Source: Bacteroidota bacterium (GTDB lineage Bacteria > Bacteroidota > Bacteroidia > Chitinophagales > BACL12). From it: a DNA stretch of 64,000 nucleotides. The DNA is taken from the NCBI GenBank assembly GCA_016706865.1, contig JADJIS010000003.1, positions 1,860,001 through 1,924,000 on the forward strand, read 5' to 3'. Every line of letters starts with the position of its first letter. The stretch's first letter is position 1. The position numbers were made by a program, and so were the translations under genes. Under the pieces are notes generated by a model. It saw only the letters and a list, made by a program, of their open reading frames with translations. It searched no databases and was not told where the DNA came from. Below are positions 8,159 to 17,247 of this stretch, in pieces.

Positions 8159-8800
8159 ATGAAAAAAATAGCTTATTATCTCCTTATACTTTTTTTCATT
8201 GCATCCTGTAGGTCATATCAGCCACTTTCGGACCTGGAAAGCGGTATCGTAAACGGGACAGTATTAGATAAAACAACCAATTCTGGTATACCAAATGCCA
8301 CAGTTTATTTACTTGGCAACGAAGGTGGTGGTACCTGGGGTGGTGGTGGCACAGCTTCCTTTTTACTTGACCAGACAACTTCTGATGCTGCAGGCAATTT
8401 TGACTTTACCTTTGACTACAATAATGACTACGGGTATTACTGCTCAGCAATTGCACCACAATATTTTAATTATAATGAAGAAATACCTGTTGGTGACGCT
8501 ACATTCGGTGCAAATAACGTGGAGCTTGAATTGCAGCCTATTTCATATTTAGAGTTGCATATTAAGAATGTTAATCCATTTAATAATTATGATGAATTAA
8601 CTCTTTCATACACATATAATGGTAGTTACCCAGAGTTAATAGGCAATGAAGTTGATACAACTATTTGTTGCTTTCAATTATTGGGCAACGAAAGCAATAG
8701 AGTTGTTTGGTATGTGGAAAAAAATGGAGAAGGCACTTCCTATTTTGAATATGTAGTTACCCCTGCTTTTGATACCACATATTACGAAATTTTATATTAA
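8159..8800 (+). CDS. Lipoprotein with CarboxypepD_reg-like domain, copy A
   Basis: 213 residues. Lipoprotein signal: MKKIAYYLLILFFIASC with the lipidated cysteine at residue 17. Then a carboxypeptidase-regulatory-like Ig fold (GTVLDKTTNSGIPNATVYL, glycine-rich insert GGGTWGGGG, then TTSDAAGNFDFTFDY) to about residue 125, then a diverged C-terminal beta domain of about 85 residues. Role unknown; such domains act as structural modules of surface proteins. It is the first of two tandem copies: the first ~125 codons are nearly identical at DNA level to the next gene, while the C-terminal part is clearly different. Confidence 0.75.
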   Translation: MKKIAYYLLILFFIASCRSYQPLSDLESGIVNGTVLDKTTNSGIPNATVYLLGNEGGGTWGGGGTASFLLDQTTSDAAGNFDFTFDYNNDYGYYCSAIAPQYFNYNEEIPVGDATFGANNVELELQPISYLELHIKNVNPFNNYDELTLSYTYNGSYPELIGNEVDTTICCFQLLGNESNRVVWYVEKNGEGTSYFEYVVTPAFDTTYYEILY

Positions 8801-8867
8801 GTTATACAAAAAATAAATAGCTGCAATTTGCCCCAATTAATTAAACTTATTTTATTATAACTTTGAT

Positions 8868-8875
8868 TCACCAAA
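8868..8875 (+). promoter_or_regulatory. Promoter -7 box TAACTTTG of second duplicated lipoprotein
   Basis: TAACTTTGATTCACCAAACATG, with the box ending eight nucleotides before ATG 8884. The leader is predicted to be only a few nucleotides long, shorter than for copy A. Confidence 0.5.
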
Positions 8876-8883
8876 CATGAAAA

Positions 8884-9516
8884 ATGAAAAAAATACCTTA
8901 TAATTTCCTCTTACTTTTTTTCATTGCATCCTGTAGACCTTTTCAGCCACTTTCGGATCTGGAAAGCGGTATCGTAAACGGAATTGTATTAGATAAAACA
9001 ACCAATTCTGGTATACCAAATGCCACAGTTTATTTACTTGGCAACGAAGGTGGTGGTACTTGGGGTGGTGGTGGCACAGCTTCCTTTTTACTTGACCAGA
9101 CAACTTCTGATGCTGCAGGCAATTTTGACTTTAGCTTTGATTACAATAATGACTACGGGTACTACTGCTCAGCAATTGCTCCACAATATTTTAATTTTAA
9201 TGAAGAAATTCCAGTTGGTGACGCTACATTCGGCGCAAATAACGTGGAGGTAGCATTGCAGCCGATTGCTTATTTACAAGTCCATGTAAAGAGTATAAAT
9301 GAATATGGCCCATCAGATTTTATTTCGATACAAAGTGTATATGATGATCCATACTATGGAAGTGAAGTTGACAGAAATATTATGTTATCTGTAAATGGAA
9401 ATTCTAATTACCATCTAGTGTGGTTTATCTATATTGATGGAATAAATGATGGAAGTGAATCTATTGATATTTATTGCCCATCTTTTGACACGACCTATTA
9501 CGATTTATTTTATTAA
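8884..9516 (+). CDS. Lipoprotein with CarboxypepD_reg-like domain, copy B
   Basis: 210 residues, paralogue of the gene 725 bp upstream. Same lipoprotein signal (FFIASC, cysteine near residue 17) and a nearly identical regulatory-like domain, including the GGGTWGGGG insert. The C-terminal domain is diverged (LQVHVKSINEYGPSDFIS in place of LELHIKNVNPFNNYDELT), although both end in PxFDTTYY. Conserved N-terminal halves with divergent C-terminal halves suggest recent duplication followed by domain replacement, or gene conversion limited to the 5' half. Function unknown. Confidence 0.75.
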   Translation: MKKIPYNFLLLFFIASCRPFQPLSDLESGIVNGIVLDKTTNSGIPNATVYLLGNEGGGTWGGGGTASFLLDQTTSDAAGNFDFSFDYNNDYGYYCSAIAPQYFNFNEEIPVGDATFGANNVEVALQPIAYLQVHVKSINEYGPSDFISIQSVYDDPYYGSEVDRNIMLSVNGNSNYHLVWFIYIDGINDGSESIDIYCPSFDTTYYDLFY

Positions 9517-9571
9517 TCAGACCGAATATAATTTATTATAATCCGGTAATTATCTGAAAAAATCCAACCCA

Positions 9572-10954
9572 TCATTTCATTATCACCCTAATATCATCCA
9601 TTATCTTCCGATTAATATTCTCCGCAGTAGTTTTTGTAGAACTCTCAGAATATATACGAATTATCGGTTCGGTATTACTTGCGCGAAGATGCACCCAGTC
9701 GCCGTCCATTTCAATTTTTAATCCGTCTTCTTTGTTGAGTTTTTCTTTTTTGTATTTTTCTTCCATCTTTTTCAAAATGGCTTTTACATCGGTTCCATCG
9801 GGCAATTCAATTTTATTTTTTGCCATAAAAAAATTGGGATATTCTCCGCGTAACTGCGAACAACTTTTACCCGATGTTGCAAGGTGCGATAAAAATAATG
9901 CAATTCCCACCAATGCATCCCTGCCGTAATGTAATTCCGGTAAAATGATACCGCCATTTCCTTCACCTCCTATCACTGCATTTACTTCTTTCATTTTTTT
10001 CACCACATGCACTTCACCAACGGCACTTTGAAAATGATCAACTCCGTGTTTTTTAGAAACTTCGCGTAAGGCTTGAGTAGATGATAAATTAGAAACGGTA
10101 TTTCCTTTTTTATGTTTTAAAACATAATCTGCAATGGCAACCAATGAATATTCCTCACCAAACATATCCCCGTTTTCGCAAACAATAGCAAGTCGGTCAA
10201 CGTCGGGGTCAACAACTAATCCAACATCTGCTTTTTGATGTTTCACTTCGTTCGAAATAGTAGATAAATGTTCCGGAAGCGGCTCAGGATTATGCGGAAA
10301 ACGTCCGTTGGGATTTGTAAATAATTCCACTACATCCAATACACCCAAAGCAACCAATAATTCAGGAACGGAAATTCCACCCGTTGAATTTACGCAATCG
10401 ATCACCACTTTAAAATTTCTTTCTTTAATGGCTTTTTTATTTACCAGATCCAGTTCCATTATTTTATCAATATGTTTCTGGATATAATAAAATTTATGTT
10501 GATATTCACCGAGCTGATCTACATTATTGTAAACAATTTCTTCGTTTGCCGCAATATCTAAAACAGCAGCACCATCTTCTCCTGAAATAAATTCACCCAA
10601 TTGATTTACTAATTTAAGTGCATTATAATTTTTGGGATTATGCGAAGCAGTAATAATAATTCCTCCACCTGCATTTTCTCTGGGCACCGCTATTTCAACG
10701 GTGGGTGTAGTACTCAGTCCGAGATCCACCACTTTAATTCCAATAGATTGCAAAGTACCGATCACGAGGTGATTCACCATATCGCCACTTATGCGCGCAT
10801 CGCGACCAATTACAATGATATTTATTCCTGTGGTGCGTTTAACCCAGGTTCCGAAAGCGGCGGTGAATTTGATAATATCCTCGGGGGTTAAATTCTGTCC
10901 GGGCTTCCCTCCTATAGTTCCTCTGATACCGGAAATTGATTTAATTAGTGTCAT
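9572..10954 (-). CDS. glmM: Phosphoglucosamine mutase / phosphohexomutase
   Basis: 460 residues, normal for the alpha-D-phosphohexomutase superfamily. The likely reaction is glucosamine-6-P to glucosamine-1-P for UDP-GlcNAc and peptidoglycan synthesis. Domain 1 begins SISGIRGTIGG; the phosphoserine loop is GGGIIITASHNPKNYNALK; the metal loop is VDPDVDRLAIV; the sugar-binding loop is GGEGNGGIILP; the phosphate-binding loop is RASNTEPIIRIYSES. In Bacteroidota such proteins are annotated either glmM or phosphomannomutase, and sequence reading alone does not fix the sugar. The longest frame starts at 10975, but a -7 box at 10963-10970 lies within it, so ATG 10954 (MTLIKSISGIRG) is preferred. Confidence 0.85.
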   Translation of the reverse strand: MTLIKSISGIRGTIGGKPGQNLTPEDIIKFTAAFGTWVKRTTGINIIVIGRDARISGDMVNHLVIGTLQSIGIKVVDLGLSTTPTVEIAVPRENAGGGIIITASHNPKNYNALKLVNQLGEFISGEDGAAVLDIAANEEIVYNNVDQLGEYQHKFYYIQKHIDKIMELDLVNKKAIKERNFKVVIDCVNSTGGISVPELLVALGVLDVVELFTNPNGRFPHNPEPLPEHLSTISNEVKHQKADVGLVVDPDVDRLAIVCENGDMFGEEYSLVAIADYVLKHKKGNTVSNLSSTQALREVSKKHGVDHFQSAVGEVHVVKKMKEVNAVIGGEGNGGIILPELHYGRDALVGIALFLSHLATSGKSCSQLRGEYPNFFMAKNKIELPDGTDVKAILKKMEEKYKKEKLNKEDGLKIEMDGDWVHLRASNTEPIIRIYSESSTKTTAENINRKIMDDIRVIMK

Positions 10955-10962
10955 ACGAATCG

Positions 10963-10970
10963 CAAAATTA
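10963..10970 (-). promoter_or_regulatory. glmM promoter -7 box TAATTTTG
   Basis: Minus-strand TAATTTTG ends eight nucleotides before ATG 10954. It supports that start over the upstream in-frame ATG at 10975 and predicts a leader of at most a few nucleotides. Confidence 0.5.
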
Positions 10971-11015
10971 AGCATTAATAGCTCAGTGTTTTAACGTTAA
11001 GACCGCTAAATCTTA

Positions 11016-11023
11016 TACATTTG
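11016..11023 (+). promoter_or_regulatory. Promoter -7 box TACATTTG of methyltransferase operon
   Basis: TACATTTGCTG matches TAnnTTTG and ends 15 nt before ATG 11039. It would drive the methyltransferase, PAP2, ZIP and CRTAC1 genes. Confidence 0.5.
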
Positions 11024-11038
11024 CTGTAATAAATCTGC

Positions 11039-11773
11039 ATGCAAGACAAAAAACAGTGGTTTGAAACCTGGTTCGATCAACAGTATTACGATCTGTTATA
11101 CCAACATCGGGATGAAGATGAGGCAGCAGCTTTCTTAGATACACTAATGGCTTTTTTGCATCCAAATGCCGGCTCTACCATGCTGGATGCAGCCTGTGGC
11201 AAGGGGCGACACGCTTCCTACCTCGCGGAAAAAGGATTTGAAGTGACGGGAATCGACCTCTCCTATAAAAATATCAAAGAGGCGAAAAACGACGAAACGG
11301 AAATGTTATCCTTTTTTCAACATGATATGAGTCGCGTTTTCCGTGTGAATTATTTCGACTTTATTTTTAATTTTTATACCAGCTTCGGATATTATAAAGA
11401 GGAAAAACAAGACCTTGCATGCATTCGGGCCTTTGCTTCGGGATTGAAAAAAGGTGGAAAACTGATCATCGATTTTTTTAATATCAACTATATATTAAAA
11501 CATTTAGTGGAAGAATTGAATATTAAAATTGACGATTACGATTTTAATATTTCTAAAAGTTACGAGAATGGATTTATTATTAAAAAAATAGAAGTTTCTT
11601 CCGCTTTAAAAAAAGAAACCTTTTATGAAAGTGTAAGAGCGATCAATCTGCAGCAATTTGAACATTATTTTTCAAGCTGCGGATTGACATTGATTCACAA
11701 ATTCGGCGATTACAAATTAAATGCATTCGACTCTGAAAATTCTGAACGTTTAATTCTGGTAGCCCAAAAATGA
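11039..11773 (+). CDS. Class I SAM-dependent methyltransferase
   Basis: 244 residues, cytosolic. Rossmann methyltransferase core: motif I MLDAACGKGRHASYLAEKG (near residue 50), acidic motif II VTGIDLSYKN, and FDFIFNFYTSFGYY at motif IV. The start QWFETWFDQQYYDLLYQHRDEDEA, with a helical cap, is typical of a widespread Bacteroidota methyltransferase of unknown substrate. It is the first gene of an operon: its stop overlaps the PAP2 start (ATGATG at 11770). The substrate cannot be read from the sequence. Confidence 0.85.
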   Translation: MQDKKQWFETWFDQQYYDLLYQHRDEDEAAAFLDTLMAFLHPNAGSTMLDAACGKGRHASYLAEKGFEVTGIDLSYKNIKEAKNDETEMLSFFQHDMSRVFRVNYFDFIFNFYTSFGYYKEEKQDLACIRAFASGLKKGGKLIIDFFNINYILKHLVEELNIKIDDYDFNISKSYENGFIIKKIEVSSALKKETFYESVRAINLQQFEHYFSSCGLTLIHKFGDYKLNAFDSENSERLILVAQK

Positions 11774-12381
11774 TGTTCCCCGACTTCTTACAGCACTTTG
11801 ACGAACAGCTCTTTTTTTTGATAAATCAAAAATGGGGAAATAATTTTTTCGATATTATTTTACCACCGATCCGCGATCGCATTTTCTGGGTTCCGCTTTA
11901 TATTCTTATTGCAATATTAATAATGTGGAAATTTAAAAGGAAAGGAATTCTTCTGCTTTTATTATTAGGATTAAATTTCGGGATCAGCGACCAGTTGAGC
12001 AGTTCGGTTATAAAACCTGCAGTAAACAGAACAAGACCCTGTAACGACGAAAATTTAAAAGACAGTGTTATTTTGAGGATAGACCGCTGCGGGGTTGGTA
12101 AAAGTTTTACTTCGAGTCATGCCACAAATACTTTCGCATTTGCAGTGCTTTGTATTTTGTTTTTCAGAAAAAGAATTAAATGGTTGACTCCGGTTGCACT
12201 ATTTTGGGCCTTCGCTATATCCTATGCGCAGGTGTATGTTGGGGTTCATTATCCTTTGGATATTATAGCCGGTGGATTACTGGGAACCATAATTAGTTTA
12301 ATTATATATACTTTGGCAAAAAAATACCTGTTTCCAAAATGGATGCCGGAACTTTTAAATCAAGCAAATAGTAATGTGTAA
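11770..12381 (+). CDS. PAP2-family membrane phosphatase
   Basis: 203 residues with about five membrane helices. The PAP2 acid phosphatase signature is present: KPAVNRTRPC (motif 1, K-x6-RP), SFTSSHATNTFAF (motif 2, SxH), and YVGVHYPLDIIAGG (motif 3, catalytic His with Asp). Family members dephosphorylate undecaprenyl-PP, phosphatidylglycerol-P or related lipids, with the active site facing the periplasm. The gene overlaps the preceding methyltransferase by 4 bp, and its stop is immediately followed by the ZIP start, so the genes are probably cotranscribed. ATG 11770 is used; a second ATG follows directly at 11773. Confidence 0.9.
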   Translation: MMFPDFLQHFDEQLFFLINQKWGNNFFDIILPPIRDRIFWVPLYILIAILIMWKFKRKGILLLLLLGLNFGISDQLSSSVIKPAVNRTRPCNDENLKDSVILRIDRCGVGKSFTSSHATNTFAFAVLCILFFRKRIKWLTPVALFWAFAISYAQVYVGVHYPLDIIAGGLLGTIISLIIYTLAKKYLFPKWMPELLNQANSNV

Positions 12382-13128
12382 ATGAGTGCTTTTCAAATTA
12401 TATTATTAATACTCGCCTCAGGCACAGGAGCATTTGCTGCCTGGATGCTGAGAACTAAGTCGCATAATGAGTTTTTAGGGATTTTATTGTCGTTCAGCGG
12501 TGCATTTCTTTTGGGAACTGTTGTTTTACACCTCTTACCCGAAATATTTGAAACACCGGGGTCAACGGAACATACTCACGATAGTTCCATTTCCATTTTT
12601 GTTTTGGGGGGATTTTTTATACAGTTGATTATTGTGCAATTCACCCGCGGAGTGGAGCATGGTCACTTGCATTTACATCCGCATTTAACAAAAGGATATG
12701 TTTTCGGTGTTTTTTTCGGATTGAGTTTACATGCACTAATGGAAGGATTACCCCTTTCCTCTCAGGCAATTTCCAATATCGATTCTGATTCACTTTATTA
12801 TGGAATTGTAATTCATAAGATCCCCGAAACCTTTGCATTGGGTGCATTGTTGTTTTTCTCTTCTAAAAAAAGTATTTCTGCCATTATATTATTGGCAATA
12901 TTTGCTTTGATAACTCCGATCGGTTCATTCTTAGGTAATTATTTAATTGAAATTACATCTGATGATACATTGAATAAAATAATTGCATTGGTATGTGGCT
13001 CCTTAATTCATATTTCCACAACAATTATTTTTGAAGCCAGCGGGAAGGCGCACCGAATGAGTATGATAAAACTAGCTGTTATTGTAGGAGGATTTGTTTT
13101 ATCTTTATTATCCGTTGCATTGCATTAA
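12382..13128 (+). CDS. ZIP-family divalent metal transporter
   Basis: 248 residues with about eight membrane helices, as in ZIP proteins. Imports zinc, iron or manganese. The helix-4 metal motif is GLSLHALMEGLPL (HxxxEG) and the helix-5 motif is IVIHKIPETFALG (HKxPE). A histidine-rich loop EHGHLHLHPHL (near residue 93) lies between helices 3 and 4, and an earlier EHTHD lies in an outer loop. It starts directly after the PAP2 stop and is followed 15 bp later by the CRTAC1 lipoprotein gene. Metal specificity is not readable. Confidence 0.88.
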   Translation: MSAFQIILLILASGTGAFAAWMLRTKSHNEFLGILLSFSGAFLLGTVVLHLLPEIFETPGSTEHTHDSSISIFVLGGFFIQLIIVQFTRGVEHGHLHLHPHLTKGYVFGVFFGLSLHALMEGLPLSSQAISNIDSDSLYYGIVIHKIPETFALGALLFFSSKKSISAIILLAIFALITPIGSFLGNYLIEITSDDTLNKIIALVCGSLIHISTTIIFEASGKAHRMSMIKLAVIVGGFVLSLLSVALH

Positions 13129-13143
13129 CCATAACAAAACACT

Positions 13144-16100
13144 ATGTTATTTGCGAAAACCACAAATTCACCATTAATTCTTAAAATAACTTTTGCGGTA
13201 TTTATCTTGTGTAATTTCTACAGCTGCTCCCTTTTGCAAAAAAAGGAAACGGAAACACGTGCCTCTGTTATAATTGATAAAAATAGAATTTTACCAACAG
13301 ATACAGACAACGGAAAACTTTTCGATATACTAACGGGTAAAACCACAGGAATTAATTTTATCAATACGCTTCCCGACAATTACGAACACAATTACTGGAG
13401 ATATACTTTTATTTACAACGGCGGAAGTGTAAATATCGGCGATTTTAATAATGATGGTCTACCGGATGTTTTTTTCACGGGAGTAATGGTGCCGCATCGT
13501 ATTTATATTAATAAAGGCGATCTGCAATTTGAGGATATTTCAACTACTGCCGGAATCACCAAAAACGAATACGAATGGACTTCCGGTTCAACGGTTGCTG
13601 ATGTGAATGGCGATGGGTGGCTGGATATTTATATCTGCAATTCGCGTTGGGCAGATCCTGCAAAAAGGGGAAATAAATTATTTATCAATAACGGTGATCT
13701 CACTTTTACCGAAAGAGCAAAGGAATATGGTTTAACAGGTGATGTCACTTGTTCTGCAGCCAACTTTTTTGATTACGATAACGATGGTGATCTGGATATG
13801 TATCTGGTAACACATCCACAGGATTTTATCAATAAATTTAAAACCTACTATTTTCAGGCGATAGAAAATAATAAAAATGTCAGCAATAAATTATATCGCA
13901 ATAATGGAAATAATACTTTTACGGATGTTCATTTAGAAGCCGGAATAAATAATCACGGATTTGGTTTAAGCGCAACTGTTGCTGATTTTGATGAGGATGG
14001 GTATCTCGATATTTATGTTGCCAACGATTTCGGGATGTATGATTTTTTATATTTTAACAACGGCGATGGAACATTTACCGATGCTTCACTCACTGCGCTA
14101 AAGCGACACAGCGTAAGTTCCATGGGTTCCGATATAGCGGATTTTAATAATGATGGATTATTGGACCTCTATTATGTAGACATTGAAATGGAAGAAAATT
14201 ATTCCTTTAAAACCTTTCAGATATCGTCACAGGTCGAGATATTACGAACACTTATTAATGCAGGATATGGTTATCAAAACCGCGGAAATTCTCTCAAATT
14301 AAATAATGGCAATCGAACATTTTCCGAAATTGGAAGAACAGCCGGAGTGGGTGTTACAGACTGGGGTTGGTCCACATTTTTTACCGATTTTGACAATGAT
14401 GGAAATAAAGATCTTTTTATTTCCACAGGATATTTACAGGATTTTAATGTGGATGAAACAGAAACTTATACAAAATTAAGACGCGCTTGTCGCATAAGTG
14501 ATAGTACTGTATATTATAACCTTGTTAATTCTATTCCCAAATACACTTTGAATACCCCGAATTTTATTTATAAAAATAACGGCGACCTCACTTTTAAAGA
14601 TATGCGTGATGAATGGGGCATTTATCATCCCTCCGCTTCTTATGGTTCTGCTTCCGCCGATCTTGACCTGGATGGAGATATGGATATAATATGCGCAAAT
14701 GCAAATGAAACACCTTATGTCTATAAAAATAATTCAGAAAAAGAGAAAACAACAAATAATTATATCAACTTTAAATTAAAGGGGTATGGAGGAAATACGT
14801 ATGGACTTGGAACAAAAATTAAGATCTATTACGGTGATACCATGCAATATATTCAGCACACCAATGTTCGCGGATTTATTTCTACCACTGAAAATATTCT
14901 ACATTTCGGAACAGGCAAAAATAAAAATATTGAACGGGTGGAAATAACCTGGTTGGATGGAAATAAACAGGAATTAAAAAATATTGTTTGCAACCAGACT
15001 CTAATTGTTGATCACCTGAATGCCGCAGCAGGCTTTACTTTCACGGCACAAGCAAAAAGTATACCTGTTTTTAATGATGTAAAATCAGCATCCGGAATTA
15101 ATTATGTGCATGTAGAAAATGATTTTGAAGATTTTACACGTGAATTTTTAATTCCACATAAAATGAGTGTGTCGGGACCATGCACAGCTTCCGGTGATCT
15201 GGATGGAAATGGATTGGATGATATTTATATTGGTGGAACATTTCAAAAACCCGGAGAGATCTACTTTCAAAATACACCCGGAAAATTTTCCTTAAGTAAT
15301 ATTAGATTAAAAGCCGACATTAAATATGAAGATGCCTCGGCACTTATTTTTGATGCGGATAAGGATGGAGATAACGACCTGTATATCGGTAGTGGAGGCA
15401 ATGAAAAAATAGCAGGTGATAAATGTTATAACGATAGATTTTATCTCAATGACGGAAATGGAAATTTCATAATGCACAATGATAGAATTCCGCAAGATGC
15501 AATTCCTACATCTTGTGTAAATGCCTGCGATTTTGATAAAGATGGTGATCTTGATCTTTTTGTTGGAGGAAGGCAATTTCCCGGAAAATATTTATTACCG
15601 GTATCCTCTGCAATTTTGCAAAATGAAGGTGGAAAATTTATAGATGTTACCGACAAAATAGCTCCGGCATTAAAAAATATTGGCATGGTCTCGTCCGCAC
15701 TTTGGAGCGATTTTGACAATGATGATAAAATTGACCTGCTGGTTACTGGTGATTGGATGCCAATTATTCTTCTAAAAAATACCGGTAAATCTTTTGAAAA
15801 TATCACAGCAAAATCCAATCTCAAAAATATGGATGGATGGTGGCAAAGTATCAATGGCGCCGATCTGGATAATGATGGTGATACGGATTATATTCTTGGA
15901 AATTTTGGAACCAACAGAAGATTTAAAAACACCATCTCCGAAAAAACAGGAAATATTTTGCCTTTGGAGGGATATTATTTCAATAAACCCGAAACGGAAT
16001 ACAATGGACTCATGATGAGTTATTATCAGCATGACATTGCTTATCCTGTACATTTTCGCGAACGTATGCTGGAACAATTTCCCGAAGTAAGAAGTACAAT

Positions 16101-16773
16101 TCCTGACTGGGATAGTTTCGGCAAAATGAATACCAGTGATATGTTTGGCGCTGACAATCTAACTAAAGCATATCATGTTTACGCATATCAATTTGAAAGT
16201 GCCGTTTTGATCAACAATGGAAATAATAATTTTGAAAAAATAAATTTACCGGTGGAAGCACAAATAAGTCCGGTGTTTGGAATTATTTGTGAGGATTTTA
16301 CCGGAGATGGAATTATAGATATTCTTTGCCAGGGAAATTATTATCAAACCGATATATTAGTAATGCGCCACGATGGGGGAACGGGATTATTGCTTGAGGG
16401 AAAAGGTAACGGAAAATTCAATCCCATCAGAAGTTTCGATAGTGGTTTTTGGAGCGATGGAGATGTACGTGCACTCACAATAGTTGAATGCGGTGAAAAT
16501 AATTCACCAATGATAGTAGCAGGTGTAAATAGCGGCGAAACGAAAATTTATAATTACGGTTACAATAAAATTATTAAAGCAAATTCGGATGATGTTTATG
16601 CGATCGTAAATTATGATGATAACAGCACGCAAAAAATAGAATTCTACAAGGGTGAGGGATATTTTTCTCAGCGATCAAATTTTATTGCGATAACGAAAAA
16701 TATTAGATCCATTTTCATTGTTGATTATCAGGGCAAAAAACGGGAAGTTTATTTCGTGAATCGTGAATCGTGA
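13144..16773 (+). CDS. CRTAC1-like FG-GAP/VCBS repeat lipoprotein with ASPIC/UnbV domain
   Basis: 1209 residues. An N-terminal hydrophobic segment (about residues 13-29) ends in CNFYSCSLLQ, a likely lipobox. Many FG-GAP/VCBS calcium-binding propeller repeats follow, each with a DxNxDGxxD motif (DFNNDGLPD, DVNGDGWLD, DYDNDGDLD, DFDEDGYLD and others). An ASPIC/UnbV domain lies near residues 540-620 (YGLGTKIKIYYGD, then RVEITWLDGNKQ). After it a second run of FG-GAP repeats continues to the C-terminus (DLDGNGLDD, DADKDGDND, DFDKDGDLD, DLDNDGDTD). Two propellers around a central ASPIC domain is the layout of the large Bacteroidota members. Probably surface-exposed binding; last gene of the methyltransferase-PAP2-ZIP operon. 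Confidence 0.88.
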   Translation: MLFAKTTNSPLILKITFAVFILCNFYSCSLLQKKETETRASVIIDKNRILPTDTDNGKLFDILTGKTTGINFINTLPDNYEHNYWRYTFIYNGGSVNIGDFNNDGLPDVFFTGVMVPHRIYINKGDLQFEDISTTAGITKNEYEWTSGSTVADVNGDGWLDIYICNSRWADPAKRGNKLFINNGDLTFTERAKEYGLTGDVTCSAANFFDYDNDGDLDMYLVTHPQDFINKFKTYYFQAIENNKNVSNKLYRNNGNNTFTDVHLEAGINNHGFGLSATVADFDEDGYLDIYVANDFGMYDFLYFNNGDGTFTDASLTALKRHSVSSMGSDIADFNNDGLLDLYYVDIEMEENYSFKTFQISSQVEILRTLINAGYGYQNRGNSLKLNNGNRTFSEIGRTAGVGVTDWGWSTFFTDFDNDGNKDLFISTGYLQDFNVDETETYTKLRRACRISDSTVYYNLVNSIPKYTLNTPNFIYKNNGDLTFKDMRDEWGIYHPSASYGSASADLDLDGDMDIICANANETPYVYKNNSEKEKTTNNYINFKLKGYGGNTYGLGTKIKIYYGDTMQYIQHTNVRGFISTTENILHFGTGKNKNIERVEITWLDGNKQELKNIVCNQTLIVDHLNAAAGFTFTAQAKSIPVFNDVKSASGINYVHVENDFEDFTREFLIPHKMSVSGPCTASGDLDGNGLDDIYIGGTFQKPGEIYFQNTPGKFSLSNIRLKADIKYEDASALIFDADKDGDNDLYIGSGGNEKIAGDKCYNDRFYLNDGNGNFIMHNDRIPQDAIPTSCVNACDFDKDGDLDLFVGGRQFPGKYLLPVSSAILQNEGGKFIDVTDKIAPALKNIGMVSSALWSDFDNDDKIDLLVTGDWMPIILLKNTGKSFENITAKSNLKNMDGWWQSINGADLDNDGDTDYILGNFGTNRRFKNTISEKTGNILPLEGYYFNKPETEYNGLMMSYYQHDIAYPVHFRERMLEQFPEVRSTIPDWDSFGKMNTSDMFGADNLTKAYHVYAYQFESAVLINNGNNNFEKINLPVEAQISPVFGIICEDFTGDGIIDILCQGNYYQTDILVMRHDGGTGLLLEGKGNGKFNPIRSFDSGFWSDGDVRALTIVECGENNSPMIVAGVNSGETKIYNYGYNKIIKANSDDVYAIVNYDDNSTQKIEFYKGEGYFSQRSNFIAITKNIRSIFIVDYQGKKREVYFVNRES

Positions 16774-17247
16774 GGCGTGAATCCGATCCAGATTGGATTA
16801 CGACTCCCGATCTCTAATTCGGCATATTTCATTTATATGGAGTAAAACCCTCTCGCGATCGAGGAACAAACTCATTTCTCATAACTCCCGTCCGACCGGG
16901 TCATCCGGGCGGGCATTACTCATCTTGTAATACGGATGGCGAGGCCACGAAGAACGAAGGACGGAAAGGTACACGAAGGAGTAACTCTTGGGAGGATAGG
17001 TTTATTACTACATGAAAATCGAGATCGGAAGAAATGGTTACAAGTCAAATGTCAGGAGATTGTCAATAGTGAATAGTAAGTAGAATAAAGCATTCGACTG
17101 CCTTAGGTATACTCATTTTGGTGAGGCGTGAATCGTGAGTCCGGATTACGCTCCATCCGAACGAGTGATTTAAATTTGAAACTCAAAGCTCGATGCGGAC
17201 GATCTCACCACTCACTATTCACCACTAACCTATTAGACAAAGTTGCA
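16774..17247. repeat. Intergenic mosaic of dispersed repeats
   Basis: 474 bp without a gene. It holds gtgaatcgtgaggcgtgaat units at 16757-16785 (overlapping the end of the CRTAC1 gene) and again at 17123-17143. A GC-rich palindrome with the phrases ccgaccgggt and atccgggcgggcat lies at 16885-16916. The phrase ggatggcgaggccacgaag lies near 16936, and its complement occurs at 52252-52268. The stretch ends with caccactcactattcacc near 17209. No open frame with family support is present. Confidence 0.65.
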
